This document shows positions 8,828-16,358 of a stretch of DNA of 64,000 nt, piece after piece. A program made the position numbers and the translations under genes. Position 1 is the stretch's first letter, and every line of letters starts with the position of its first letter. The stretch comes from Bog-159 sp035541265 (GTDB lineage Bacteria; Acidobacteriota; Terriglobia; Bryobacterales; Bryobacteraceae), in assembly GCA_035541265.1 (NCBI GenBank), contig DATKNQ010000101.1:1-64000 (forward strand), written 5' to 3'. The notes beneath the pieces were generated by a model. That model did not search any database and was not told where the DNA came from. It saw only the letters and a list, made by a program, of their open reading frames with translations.

Positions 8828-9840
8828 GTTGGCGCGACAGCCTGCGGGAAGGCTGCGTGATTCCCGCGCATCCGCTGGCGCTCGACGCGGCGCGTAAGCT
8901 CGACGAGCGGCGGCAGCGGGCGCTGACGCGGTATTATCTGGCCGCCGGCGCGGGCGGTGTGGCGGTGGGAGTCCACACCACGCAGTTCGCCATCCGCGAT
9001 TGTAGGCTGTTCGAGCCGGTGCTCCAATTGGCGATGGAGGAACTGCGCGATTCCGATGCCATCCGCGTGGCCGGGATCGTGGGCGGCACGCGCCAAGCGG
9101 TGCGCGAAGCGGAATTCGCCGCGCGCTGCGGATATCACGCGGGATTGCTCAGCCTGGGCGCGATGCGCGATGCGACTATCGCCGGGCTTCTGACGCATTG
9201 CCGGGCGGTGGCCGAAGCGATCCCGCTGTTCGGTTTCTATTTGCAGCCGGCGGTGGGCGGGCGCATGCTGCCGTACGCATTCTGGCGCGAGCTGGCGGAA
9301 ATGCCGCGTCTGGCAGGCATCAAGATTGCGCCGTTCAATCGTTACCAGACGCTCGACGTACTGCGAGCCGTTGCGGATTCCGGGCGCGCCGATGAGATCG
9401 CACTCTACACTGGCAACGACGACAACATCGTGATGGATTTGCTCACGCCGTTCCGGTTCGGCGAGCGCACACTACGCATCCGGGGCGGCTTGCTGGGCCA
9501 CTGGGCGGTGTGGACTCTCCGCGCGGCGCGGATGCTCGAACAGATCCGCGCGGAGGTCCGCGCCGAGCGGCCGCTCGCGCCTTCGTGGCTCACGCTGGCC
9601 GCGGAAATCACCGATGCCAATGCGGCGCTCTTCGATGCGGCCAATCAATTTCGCGGGTGTATTGCCGGCATTCACGAGGTGCTGCGGCGGCAAGGATTGC
9701 TGGCCGGCCGGTGGTGTCTCGATCCGGAGGAAGATCTGTCGCCGGGGCAGGCGGAAGAGATCGGCCGCGTTTACCGCGCCTATCCGCACCTGAACGACGA
9801 TGCCTTCGTACGAGAACATCTCGACGAATGGCTGCATTGA
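8824..9840 (+). CDS. Dihydrodipicolinate synthase (DapA)-like aldolase family protein
   Basis: The start is the GTG at 8824, in frame and overlapping the upstream stop as GTGA; this gives 338 residues. The TIM-barrel signature includes AAGAGGVAVGVHTTQF near residue 40 and a Schiff-base lysine candidate in LAGIKIAPFN near residue 165, preceded by GFYLQPAVGG. The family covers aldolases and lyases acting on pyruvate or related 2-oxo acids. It is divergent from true DapA and its substrate is unknown. Coupling to the adenosine-kinase-like gene suggests a joint pathway, which is inferred from the overlap only. Confidence 0.8.
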   Translation: MSWRDSLREGCVIPAHPLALDAARKLDERRQRALTRYYLAAGAGGVAVGVHTTQFAIRDCRLFEPVLQLAMEELRDSDAIRVAGIVGGTRQAVREAEFAARCGYHAGLLSLGAMRDATIAGLLTHCRAVAEAIPLFGFYLQPAVGGRMLPYAFWRELAEMPRLAGIKIAPFNRYQTLDVLRAVADSGRADEIALYTGNDDNIVMDLLTPFRFGERTLRIRGGLLGHWAVWTLRAARMLEQIRAEVRAERPLAPSWLTLAAEITDANAALFDAANQFRGCIAGIHEVLRRQGLLAGRWCLDPEEDLSPGQAEEIGRVYRAYPHLNDDAFVREHLDEWLH

Positions 9841-9853
9841 ATTGCGATTAAGT

Positions 9854-10255
9854 ATGCTGACAAGACAAACGATTCGCATCTGTATCCTGACCTGCGCGTG
9901 GCTCGTGCCGCTGGTTTCGCAAGCGCCCAGCCGCAAACCGCTGACGCTGCCGCTCGCCTGCGCGGACGTCGAGTGCCCGCTGCTGAACGGACCGCCGCGG
10001 ACCGCTAGTATGCGCAGCGGCTTCGTGCGCCTGGCGCCCGGCCAATCGGTGGGCTGGCATTCGACCGGCCACAACGAGGAGTCACTCGTGATCCTGCATG
10101 GGAAGGGCGATGCGCTCATCGGGGGCGGCACGCGGCACAGCTTCACGGCGCCGGGTTTCGTGTATATCCCGCCGGACACGCGCCACAACGTCACGAACAC
10201 GGGGCACGAGACGCTGGAGTACGTGTTTGTGGTCGCCGCGGCCCACGCGGACTGA
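9854..10255 (+). CDS. Exported cupin-domain protein
   Basis: This 133-residue protein starts at ATG 9854; the longer frame to 9800 lies inside the previous gene. A signal-peptide-like segment (residues 1-26) is followed by one cupin-2 barrel: GWHSTGHNEESLVILHGKG carries the first metal-binding motif (H-x3-H-x2-E) and PPDTRHNVTNTG the second histidine. It is probably a periplasmic metal-binding small-molecule protein. It is 13 bases downstream of the DapA-like gene and may be in its transcript. Confidence 0.8.
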   Translation: MLTRQTIRICILTCAWLVPLVSQAPSRKPLTLPLACADVECPLLNGPPRTASMRSGFVRLAPGQSVGWHSTGHNEESLVILHGKGDALIGGGTRHSFTAPGFVYIPPDTRHNVTNTGHETLEYVFVVAAAHAD

Positions 10256-10344
10256 GATCGTTTTACAATACGAACTGACTCTTCAGTTGGCCCGATCCGC
10301 ACGCGAGCCAATCATCTGGGATGCTGTTGCGTCTATAGGGAAAA

Positions 10345-11220
10345 ATGGAAATCAGGAAACTCTTGTTTGCCGCGGCTGTGGCCGGCATTGTGTTCGCCGC
10401 GCCGCGCTCCGGTTTTGCGCAAGGATCCGCACCGGCCGCGCCCGTGCGCCGGTTCGGCACGTTTGTTCCAGGCGAGCAGCGGCCGCCCGAGGATCCCGCG
10501 CAGGTCGCGCATGGCAAGGCGCTGTTTGGCGTCAACTGCGCGGGCTGCCACGGAGTCGACTTGCGAGGCGGCGACTTGGGCGGACCGAATCTGCTGCGGT
10601 CGCAAGTCACGCTGAGCGACAAGAAAGGCGAGTTGATTCTGCCGATCATCCAAGGCGCGCGGCGCGATGGCGGCATGCCCGCGATTCCGCTCAGTCCGGA
10701 GGACGGCCTGGCAGTGGCGGCCTACATTCGCAGCGTGGTCGCGATGATTGGCTCGCAAGGCCGGCCGCCTTCGATCGGCGAGGAGGCGCCCAGCATCCTG
10801 GTCGGCAACGCCGCCGCCGGGAAGATCTATTTCGAGGCGAAGTGTGCGAACTGCCATTCCGTGACTGGCGATCTGCAGGGAATCGCGGCCAAATATAGCG
10901 ATCCGAAAACACTGCAGACCGTTTGGGTAGCTGGCGGACGGCGGCATTGGGGACCTCCCACCAGCGCGTCGATGCGCCGGATTCCGGCTGTCACCGTCAC
11001 GCTGGCTTCGGGCGAGCGGGTGGAAGGCCGCCTGGTCCGCATCGACGATTTTTTGGTGAGCGTCGGGATGGCGGATGGGAGCGTCCGCACGTACCGCCGC
11101 GAGGGAGACGTGCCGAAAGTGGAAGTCCACGATCCCATGCAGACACATCGCGACCTGTTGGCCGTGTACACTGACAAAGACATTCATGACGTGACAGCCT
11201 ACCTGGTTACTTTGAAATGA
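10345..11220 (+). CDS. Di-haem c-type cytochrome, electron acceptor of the adjacent PQQ dehydrogenase
   Basis: This 291-residue exported protein has a signal peptide (residues 1-25) and two haem-attachment motifs, CAGCH (Cys65, Cys68, His69) and CANCH (Cys167, Cys170, His171). Between the second haem site and the C-terminal helix lies an extra segment, residues about 212-260 (VTVTLASGERVEGRLVRI...), which reads like a small beta-barrel inserted into the second cytochrome domain. The stop overlaps the start of the PQQ dehydrogenase by ATGA. It probably carries electrons from the quinoprotein to the respiratory chain in the periplasm. Confidence 0.88.
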   Translation: MEIRKLLFAAAVAGIVFAAPRSGFAQGSAPAAPVRRFGTFVPGEQRPPEDPAQVAHGKALFGVNCAGCHGVDLRGGDLGGPNLLRSQVTLSDKKGELILPIIQGARRDGGMPAIPLSPEDGLAVAAYIRSVVAMIGSQGRPPSIGEEAPSILVGNAAAGKIYFEAKCANCHSVTGDLQGIAAKYSDPKTLQTVWVAGGRRHWGPPTSASMRRIPAVTVTLASGERVEGRLVRIDDFLVSVGMADGSVRTYRREGDVPKVEVHDPMQTHRDLLAVYTDKDIHDVTAYLVTLK

Positions 11221-12884
11221 CACTCAGCAAACTGATGCTGGCGGCGCCATTGGTGCTACTGCCCGCGGTTCTTACCGCACAGAGCGTGGCGGGCCTCGAC
11301 CCTTCCGATGTCTTGAAGCCACTCAAAGACTCCTGGCCGACTTACAGCGGCGATTATACGGGCAAGCGCTACAGCGCGCTCGACCAGGTCAACCAATCGA
11401 ATGTCACGCATCTGACGCTGGCCTGGATGACTCAAGTTACTCCCGGCCTGAATCAGAATGGGCGCTTCTACCCGCGGCCAACGGTTATTGTTGGTGGCGA
11501 GGGTCCCGGCGATATCCACGTAGGCGGCGGAACCATTAAGGCGTCGGCGCTTGAAGTGGACGGTGTGCTGTACTTTACGATGCCGGATAATGCCTGGGCC
11601 GTGGACGCGCGCGATGGAAGTGAGCGCTGGCATTACTTCTGGAAGACCAAGGGCGGCACGCACATCGGCAATCGAGGCCTGGGCATGTGGCATAAGACAC
11701 TGTTCATGGAGACGCCTGACGACTATCTGGTGGCGCTCGATTCGACCACCGGCAAGGAACTCTGGCACAAAGAAATCGCGGATCTGGCGGATGGCTACTT
11801 TTCGACGCCCGCGCCGGTGGTGGTGGGGAACCATGTGTTAGTGGGCACGGGCGACGATATCGACGCCCCGGGTTTTGTACAGTCGTTCGATCCCGAGACG
11901 GGCAACCTGCAATGGAAGTTCTACACCGTGCCGATGAAGAAGGGCGATCCGGGTCTGGATAGCTGGGGTAGTCTGGACGCGGCCAGACACGGCGGCGGGC
12001 AGGCGTGGGTGCCGGGCGTCTACGATCCGGAGACGCATCTCTATATCTTCAGCACGGGCAATCCGACTCCCGCGTTTATGACGGGCACGCGCGGCAACGG
12101 CGATAACTTATTCACTTGCTCGATAGTGGCGCTAAACGTGGACACGGGGAAGCTGGCCTGGTATTACTCAACGTCGCCGCACGATATGCACGATTACGAT
12201 TCGGCCCAAACGCCTGTATTAGTGGACGCTTTGGTCGACGGCAAGAAGCGCAAGTTGCTGCTCACGGCGGCGCGCAACGGTTACTATTTTACGCTCGATC
12301 GAGTTACCGGCGAACACCTCGTTACCAGTAAATACGGATTGGACACGAACTGGGCCAAGGGTCTGAATGCCAAGGGTGCTCCGATCTACAATCCGGAAAA
12401 GGACGCCACCGTTCCCGGATCGCTGGTGTCGCCGAGTTCCGATGGAGTAACTAACTGGGAGCCGGCATCTTACTCGCCGGATACCGGCCTGCTGTATGTG
12501 GCCCAGCACAATGAGTATTCGCTGTTCTATCTGACCGACGTGGACCCGCGCGGATCGATGGGGTTGGGCGGGAAGGAAGAGGCGCAAGTCGGGTCGGGCG
12601 GCAGCTTTCTGACCGCGATCGACTACACGACCGGCAAGATTGCATGGAATCGGCCGTATTATGGCGATGGCGGCGGGGGCGGGTTGCTGACCACCGCCGG
12701 GAAGTTGCTCTTCGCCGGGGATGGCGGCGGGAACCTGGTGGCGCACGATGTGTACACGGGCAAGCCGCTCTGGCACACGCATATCGGCGACGTTACGAAT
12801 CCGCCGCAGACATTCATGCTGGACGGTCATCAGTACGTGATCGCCGCGACGGGCGACCGGATGTGGGCGTTCCTGCTTTACTGA
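11217..12884 (+). CDS. PQQ-dependent alcohol/sugar dehydrogenase, acidobacterial type
   Basis: This 555-residue exported protein has a signal peptide (residues 1-21) and repeated tryptophan-docking-like motifs of a quinoprotein propeller, such as LTLAWMTQV, ALDSTTGKELWHKE, AIDYTTGKIAWNRP and AHDVYTGKPLWHTH. The start region DYTGKRYSALDQVNQSNV is typical of acidobacterial methanol/ethanol-family PQQ dehydrogenases. It oxidises an alcohol, aldose or similar substrate in the periplasm using PQQ and passes electrons to the coupled cytochrome. It is shorter than the roughly 600-residue methanol dehydrogenases. The exact substrate cannot be told from sequence. Confidence 0.9.
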   Translation: MTLSKLMLAAPLVLLPAVLTAQSVAGLDPSDVLKPLKDSWPTYSGDYTGKRYSALDQVNQSNVTHLTLAWMTQVTPGLNQNGRFYPRPTVIVGGEGPGDIHVGGGTIKASALEVDGVLYFTMPDNAWAVDARDGSERWHYFWKTKGGTHIGNRGLGMWHKTLFMETPDDYLVALDSTTGKELWHKEIADLADGYFSTPAPVVVGNHVLVGTGDDIDAPGFVQSFDPETGNLQWKFYTVPMKKGDPGLDSWGSLDAARHGGGQAWVPGVYDPETHLYIFSTGNPTPAFMTGTRGNGDNLFTCSIVALNVDTGKLAWYYSTSPHDMHDYDSAQTPVLVDALVDGKKRKLLLTAARNGYYFTLDRVTGEHLVTSKYGLDTNWAKGLNAKGAPIYNPEKDATVPGSLVSPSSDGVTNWEPASYSPDTGLLYVAQHNEYSLFYLTDVDPRGSMGLGGKEEAQVGSGGSFLTAIDYTTGKIAWNRPYYGDGGGGGLLTTAGKLLFAGDGGGNLVAHDVYTGKPLWHTHIGDVTNPPQTFMLDGHQYVIAATGDRMWAFLLY

Positions 12885-12888
12885 TCGC

Positions 12889-13302
12889 CTAATGCGCCAC
12901 GCCGCGGCCTTTTTTCGGCCAGTTCGGCGGGGTGGCGATGCCATCCGGCAGCTTGGTCTGGCCGTCGCCGTGGCTGTGCCGGAGCTGCTCTTCGGTCAGG
13001 TCCTCGGCGGTGGAAAGATCCGCGCCGCAGATATTGGCATGTGACAGATCCACGCCAGTGAGCCGGGCGCCCACCAGGTTCGCGCCTCGCAAATCCGCGT
13101 GCCGCAAATCGGCGCCGCGCAGATTCGCCAACACCAGGTCGGCTTCGCATAGTTCGGCGCCGGCCAGATTGGCGAGCATCAGATCGGCGCCGCGCATCAC
13201 GGCGTAGTTCAGATCCGGCTTCACCTTGGGGTGCTCTTCGCGCCACTGGTTCCAGACGTTGACGTCGCGCATCACCAGTTCGAAATGTTCCTTGTCCGCC
13301 AT
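12889..13302 (-). CDS. Pentapeptide-repeat protein
   Basis: Residues about 30-105 of this 137-residue protein form consecutive A(D/N)Lxx pentapeptides (MRGADLMLANLAGAELCEADL...), which fold as a right-handed quadrilateral beta-helix. There is no signal peptide. The C-terminus is proline- and lysine-rich. Functions of such short proteins are mostly unknown. It converges with the PQQ dehydrogenase, the stops being 4 bases apart. Confidence 0.85.
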   Translation of the reverse strand: MADKEHFELVMRDVNVWNQWREEHPKVKPDLNYAVMRGADLMLANLAGAELCEADLVLANLRGADLRHADLRGANLVGARLTGVDLSHANICGADLSTAEDLTEEQLRHSHGDGQTKLPDGIATPPNWPKKGRGVAH

Positions 13303-13309
13303 CAGACAA

Positions 13310-13759
13310 TCATTGTATCGCCCTGGTCATGACAAAGGCATCGCCGCCGTCCTCATAATAGCCGGCGGCCAGGCGTACCTTCCGGAAGCCGAGCGAGCGA
13401 TAGAGGCGGATGCCGGCGGTGTTGTCTGTCCGCACGGTCAGCGTCGCGCGGCGTGCGCCGGCCGGCTTCAGGGCGCGCAGCAGATGGCGCATCAGGGCAA
13501 CGGCAACGCCGCTTCGCCGATAGTCCGGTGCGACCGCGAGCGAGGCGATTTCGCCGTGGGTCTTCTCCAGGCAAGCGACGGCGTAGCCCGCGATGCGGCC
13601 GGAGAGCTTCGCGACAACGAAGAACCCGCCGCTCTCGCGGTACAGCTCGAGGAAGTAGCTGCGCGGCCAGGCGCCCCGGCCGAAGCTCGCGCGCTCGATC
13701 CGCATGATGCGCTCGAGGTGGCGCAAGCGGAAGGGAACGATTTGGATCGCGCTGGTCAG
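13310..13759 (-). CDS. rimI: Ribosomal-protein-alanine N-acetyltransferase RimI-like (GNAT)
   Basis: This GNAT acetyltransferase (about 149 residues) has the RimI N-terminal pattern IERASFGRGAWPRSYFLEL, the acetyl-CoA site VAPDYRRSGVAVALM near residue 80, and RLYRSLGFRKV near residue 118. RimI acetylates the N-terminal alanine of ribosomal protein S18; other protein targets are possible. No ATG, GTG or TTG exists where the family N-terminus begins. The best candidate is a CTG at 13759 that overlaps the fabI stop as CTGA. The first ATG (about 13705) would remove the first strand of the fold. The start is therefore uncertain. Confidence 0.82.
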   Translation of the reverse strand: MTSAIQIVPFRLRHLERIMRIERASFGRGAWPRSYFLELYRESGGFFVVAKLSGRIAGYAVACLEKTHGEIASLAVAPDYRRSGVAVALMRHLLRALKPAGARRATLTVRTDNTAGIRLYRSLGFRKVRLAAGYYEDGGDAFVMTRAIQ

Positions 13760-14655
13760 ACGGCGTTGGCGGTCGAAAGGCCGCAATCGATGTGCAGCAA
13801 TTGCCCGGTGATCTTGCGCGAGTAGTCGCTGCCGAGGAACAAGGCGGAGTCCGCCACGTCTTCCTTGGACACGGTCTCTTCGATGGCGCAGCGCTTGGCC
13901 ACCAGCGCCTGGAAATGCTTCCACGCCGCGCTGGCGGTGGCGATCGGGTCCGGATGGTTTTCCGCGCGGGCCAGCTTGATGGCGGCCTGAAAGACACGCG
14001 CACGCTGGCTCTCGAGCGCCTCGGGATTGCGCAGGAAAGCGCCCATGATGCCAGTCGCGGCGACCGTTTCGATGGGGCCAGGCGAGAGCGCGTTCACACG
14101 GATCTTGCCGCGGCCCAGCTCCAGGGCGAGATAACGGACGGTGCTTTCGAGCGCGGACTTGGAAACGCCCATCAGGCCATAGGATGCTTCGGCCCGTTCG
14201 GATGCCTGGTAGGTCAGGGTGATGACGCTGCCCCATTCGCGCAGGTTCGGCTTGGCGAAACGCACGGTCTTGAGCAGCGAGTGCGCGGAGATGGTCATGC
14301 TCTGGCAAAACGCATCGGCGCTGGCGGAGGACGCCGGCTCGGTGAACAGCTCGTTGGGCGCAAAGGCGATGGCGTGCACCAGAACGTCGATCGGATTATT
14401 CTGAAAGCGCGCGAAGAAGTTGGTCAGCTCCGCATCGTTCGTGACGTCGCAACGCTCGCCCTGCACGCCGGGGTTGTGCAGCAGCAGCAAACGTACGCGG
14501 CTGAAGAACTTCTGCTGATAGCCGATGAAAACGTGGGCGCCGTGCTCGGCAAAGCGCTTGGCGATCGCCCATGCCAAGCTGGACTCATCGGCCACGCCCA
14601 GCACCACTACATTCTTGCCTTCCAAGCCCATTCCGCGGTGATCCGCTGCCATCAT
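13756..14655 (-). CDS. fabI: Enoyl-[acyl-carrier-protein] reductase, FabI type
   Basis: This 299-residue short-chain dehydrogenase catalyses the last reduction of the type II fatty-acid elongation cycle with NADH. FabI hallmarks are the atypical nucleotide motif GVADESSLAWAIA near residue 20 (rather than TGxxxGIG), and the Tyr-x6-Lys pair in SYGLMGVSKSALE near residue 165. RVNALSPGPIETVAA follows. Two ATG codons at 14655 and 14652 are possible starts, and a third (MGLEGKN, 14631) fits the shortest homologues. It is somewhat longer than E. coli FabI (262 residues). Overlap with rimI suggests one transcript. Confidence 0.9.
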   Translation of the reverse strand: MMAADHRGMGLEGKNVVVLGVADESSLAWAIAKRFAEHGAHVFIGYQQKFFSRVRLLLLHNPGVQGERCDVTNDAELTNFFARFQNNPIDVLVHAIAFAPNELFTEPASSASADAFCQSMTISAHSLLKTVRFAKPNLREWGSVITLTYQASERAEASYGLMGVSKSALESTVRYLALELGRGKIRVNALSPGPIETVAATGIMGAFLRNPEALESQRARVFQAAIKLARAENHPDPIATASAAWKHFQALVAKRCAIEETVSKEDVADSALFLGSDYSRKITGQLLHIDCGLSTANAV

Positions 14656-14803
14656 CGTGTTAGGAATCCTCGTTCATCTAAAATAGCAGGCTTCAGCGGC
14701 GCTACAGGGCTCGCTTACGACACGGAACGGGACACGGCGGACCGCCCATGTCACCAACAGTCAGCGCTGTTTTTCAGGGTTGCGGACCGCGAGGCTGCCG
14801 GGA

Positions 14804-14974
14804 TCAGGCAACTCTCCGGACCTTGGAAAGGGCGGCCGCCAGCTCGGGCGGACGCCGCAGGCGGATGAGTCTGATCTCTTCGAGAAGTTTGATCGCCTTG
14901 TCGAGTTCCGTTCGGCGTTGGCGGAGTTGAAGCAACTGTTCGTTTGGGGGAGGAAACGCGCGCAGTGTCAACAT
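14804..14974 (-). CDS. Small coiled-coil protein, 56 residues, unrecognised
   Basis: An ATG at 14974 opens a 56-codon frame ending in TGA at 14804. The product (begins MLTLRAFPPPNEQLLQLRQR) has a charged amphipathic helix over residues 11-36, with leucines and isoleucines at heptad-like spacing, followed by a basic RLRRPPELAAAL segment. The composition is protein-like and unlike the neighbouring shadow frames. It lies downstream of, and divergent from, the polysaccharide leader and tandem with fabI. Function unknown; a short regulatory or scaffold helix is possible. Confidence 0.5.
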   Translation of the reverse strand: MLTLRAFPPPNEQLLQLRQRRTELDKAIKLLEEIRLIRLRRPPELAAALSKVRRVA

Positions 14975-15541
14975 TGTATTCGGTAATTTCCTTAGAGTTA
15001 TCTAGGTCGATTCCCGGTCATACAGGCGTAAACCTCAGCTTTAACCAAGAACTATGCTTACCAAAACCACCTCATTGCGGGTATCGGTAACACTCTTATG
15101 TGGGGTTCGGTCATACGGTCTTGGACAGAACGTGGGCCACGGCGGTAGCGAATTGTAACTATAAATCGACAGTGAAATTCGGCGGTGATTTTTCTGACGA
15201 TTCAAATCTGAACTGCCCATCCCGTATCTCCTCTTTCGGTGGTCAGCTTCACGGCAACAGGTTCTGTTATCTTTGGTTTACTCAACCAAAAAACGGGGTT
15301 TTTCCCTACACTTGCCGAGATGTTCGACGCCCTAGAGGAATCAATCAATTCCGCCGGAAATGTTGTTTTAAGCACAAAAGAAAAGTAAGATTCTTGCGTT
15401 GTTTACGTTTTGTATGCTAATTCTGATGGCACCTGTACTGAGAGTACTAAACGCTCAGATTGTCCTGAACCGCACTTGGGGGAGAATCCCGAATGGGACT
15501 CACGCAGCGGTAGCTCTGTCCAGAAGGATCGAATAAGGCTT
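14975..15541 (+). other. Long leader region of the exopolysaccharide locus
   Basis: These 567 bases ahead of the NusG/UpxY-like gene are visibly more AT-rich than the surrounding coding DNA and contain no convincing gene. Two overlapping inverted repeats sit at 15272-15303 (listed separately), and the nonamer CGGTCATAC occurs near 15015 and 15106. NusG-paralogue antiterminators such as UpxY and RfaH act on long untranslated leaders of the operons they head, so this stretch is the natural candidate target. I could not identify a strong sigma-70 promoter in it. Confidence 0.55.
15272..15303 (+). promoter_or_regulatory. Two mutually exclusive hairpins in the EPS leader
   Basis: TTTGGTT (15272-15278) pairs perfectly with AACCAAA (15284-15290) around a five-base loop. 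AAAAAC (15289-15294) pairs perfectly with GTTTTT (15298-15303) around a GGG loop. The two structures share bases 15289-15290, so they compete; the second ends in a T-run. This resembles a small antiterminator/terminator switch, upstream of a gene for a transcription antiterminator. The stems are AT-rich and short, so stability is modest. Confidence 0.35.
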
Positions 15542-16042
15542 ATGCAGTCATGGTTTGCGCTGACGGCGAAACCGCGCCATGAGAAGAGCGCTACACGGAT
15601 TCTGTCGATTCGAGGTCTGCAGCCGTTTCTTCCCGTTTATCGCGCGCAGCACCAGTGGAGCGATCGGGTGAAGAGCATCGAACTGCCGCTCTTTCCGGGA
15701 TACATTTTCTGCCGTTTCGACTATGCGCACCGCTGGACCGTGCTTTCGACGCCAGGGGTGAACTCGATCATCGGTTTCGATCAGGCGCCGGCGCCCGTGC
15801 CCGACGCAGAGATCGACCGTATTCAGGCAATCGTTGCCTCGGGGCTGCCCGCGCGGCCGTGGCAGTATATTCAAGCGGGCGACGCCATCCGGATTCATCG
15901 CGGCTCGCTGGCCGGTCTGGAAGGCGTTCTGGTTCGGGAAAAAGACACGATGCGTGTCGTGGTTTCGGTCGGGTTGCTACGGCGGTCCGTCGCGGTGGAG
16001 ATCGACCGCAACATGATCGGAGCGGCCGCGCCCGCACACTGA
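15542..16042 (+). CDS. NusG-family transcription antiterminator, UpxY/RfaH-like
   Basis: This 166-residue protein has an NGN domain (starts MQSWFALTAKPRHEKSA; ELPLFPGYIFCRFD near residue 55; VLSTPGVNSIIGF near residue 75) and a KOW-like C-terminal part (AGDAIRIHRGSLAGLEGVLV near residue 118). These are hallmarks of specialised NusG paralogues that let RNA polymerase read through long polysaccharide operons. The ATG at 15542 was chosen because the domain starts there; the upstream extension is unrelated. It is the first gene of the exopolysaccharide locus. Confidence 0.88.
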   Translation: MQSWFALTAKPRHEKSATRILSIRGLQPFLPVYRAQHQWSDRVKSIELPLFPGYIFCRFDYAHRWTVLSTPGVNSIIGFDQAPAPVPDAEIDRIQAIVASGLPARPWQYIQAGDAIRIHRGSLAGLEGVLVREKDTMRVVVSVGLLRRSVAVEIDRNMIGAAAPAH

Positions 16043-16079
16043 AGATCGTCCAACAATCCGCCGCGGCCACGTGGTCATC

Positions 16080-16358
16080 ATGACGTCTAATCCTCGCAAT
16101 CGAGTCGTGGTCTTTCGAGTCAGTCAGGACGAGTATAAAGCTCTCAAAGAAGCCTGCGACCGCCGCGGGTCCCGCAATCTCTCCGAGTTCGCACGAACGG
16201 AAATGCTGGCATACCTGGCGTCCAATCCAGCCGATGATGGCATGAACAAACGGTTCGCCTCCATCGAACAAGCCATCGCCTCGCTTGGAGCCTCGGTGTC
16301 AGAGCTCGGCAATCTGCTTCGGGAAGGCCTATATGCATCTCCAAAAACGACGAGTTAA
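16080..16358 (+). CDS. Small ribbon-helix-helix-like protein
   Basis: This 92-residue protein has a segment RVVVFRVSQDEYKALKEACDRRGSRNLSEFARTEML (residues about 8-43) with the beta-helix-helix pattern of CopG/Arc-type or MobC-like DNA-binding proteins, followed by a helical region (residues 60-85) that could oligomerise. The start is ATG 16080 rather than the GTG at 16071. It overlaps the downstream export gene by 26 bases, so the two are translationally linked. A role as operon regulator is inferred from context. Confidence 0.6.
   Translation: MTSNPRNRVVVFRVSQDEYKALKEACDRRGSRNLSEFARTEMLAYLASNPADDGMNKRFASIEQAIASLGASVSELGNLLREGLYASPKTTS

Noticed and set aside
15215..15388. Frame ending at 15388 whose last 22 codons start at ATG 15320 (MFDALEESINSAG...)
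   Set aside because: The reading looks somewhat protein-like and could be a leader peptide or relic, but it has no Shine-Dalgarno and no upstream start; kept only as a note.
15100..15420. 106-codon frame in the EPS leader
   Set aside because: Cys/Arg-rich composition without protein-like pattern and no ribosome binding site.
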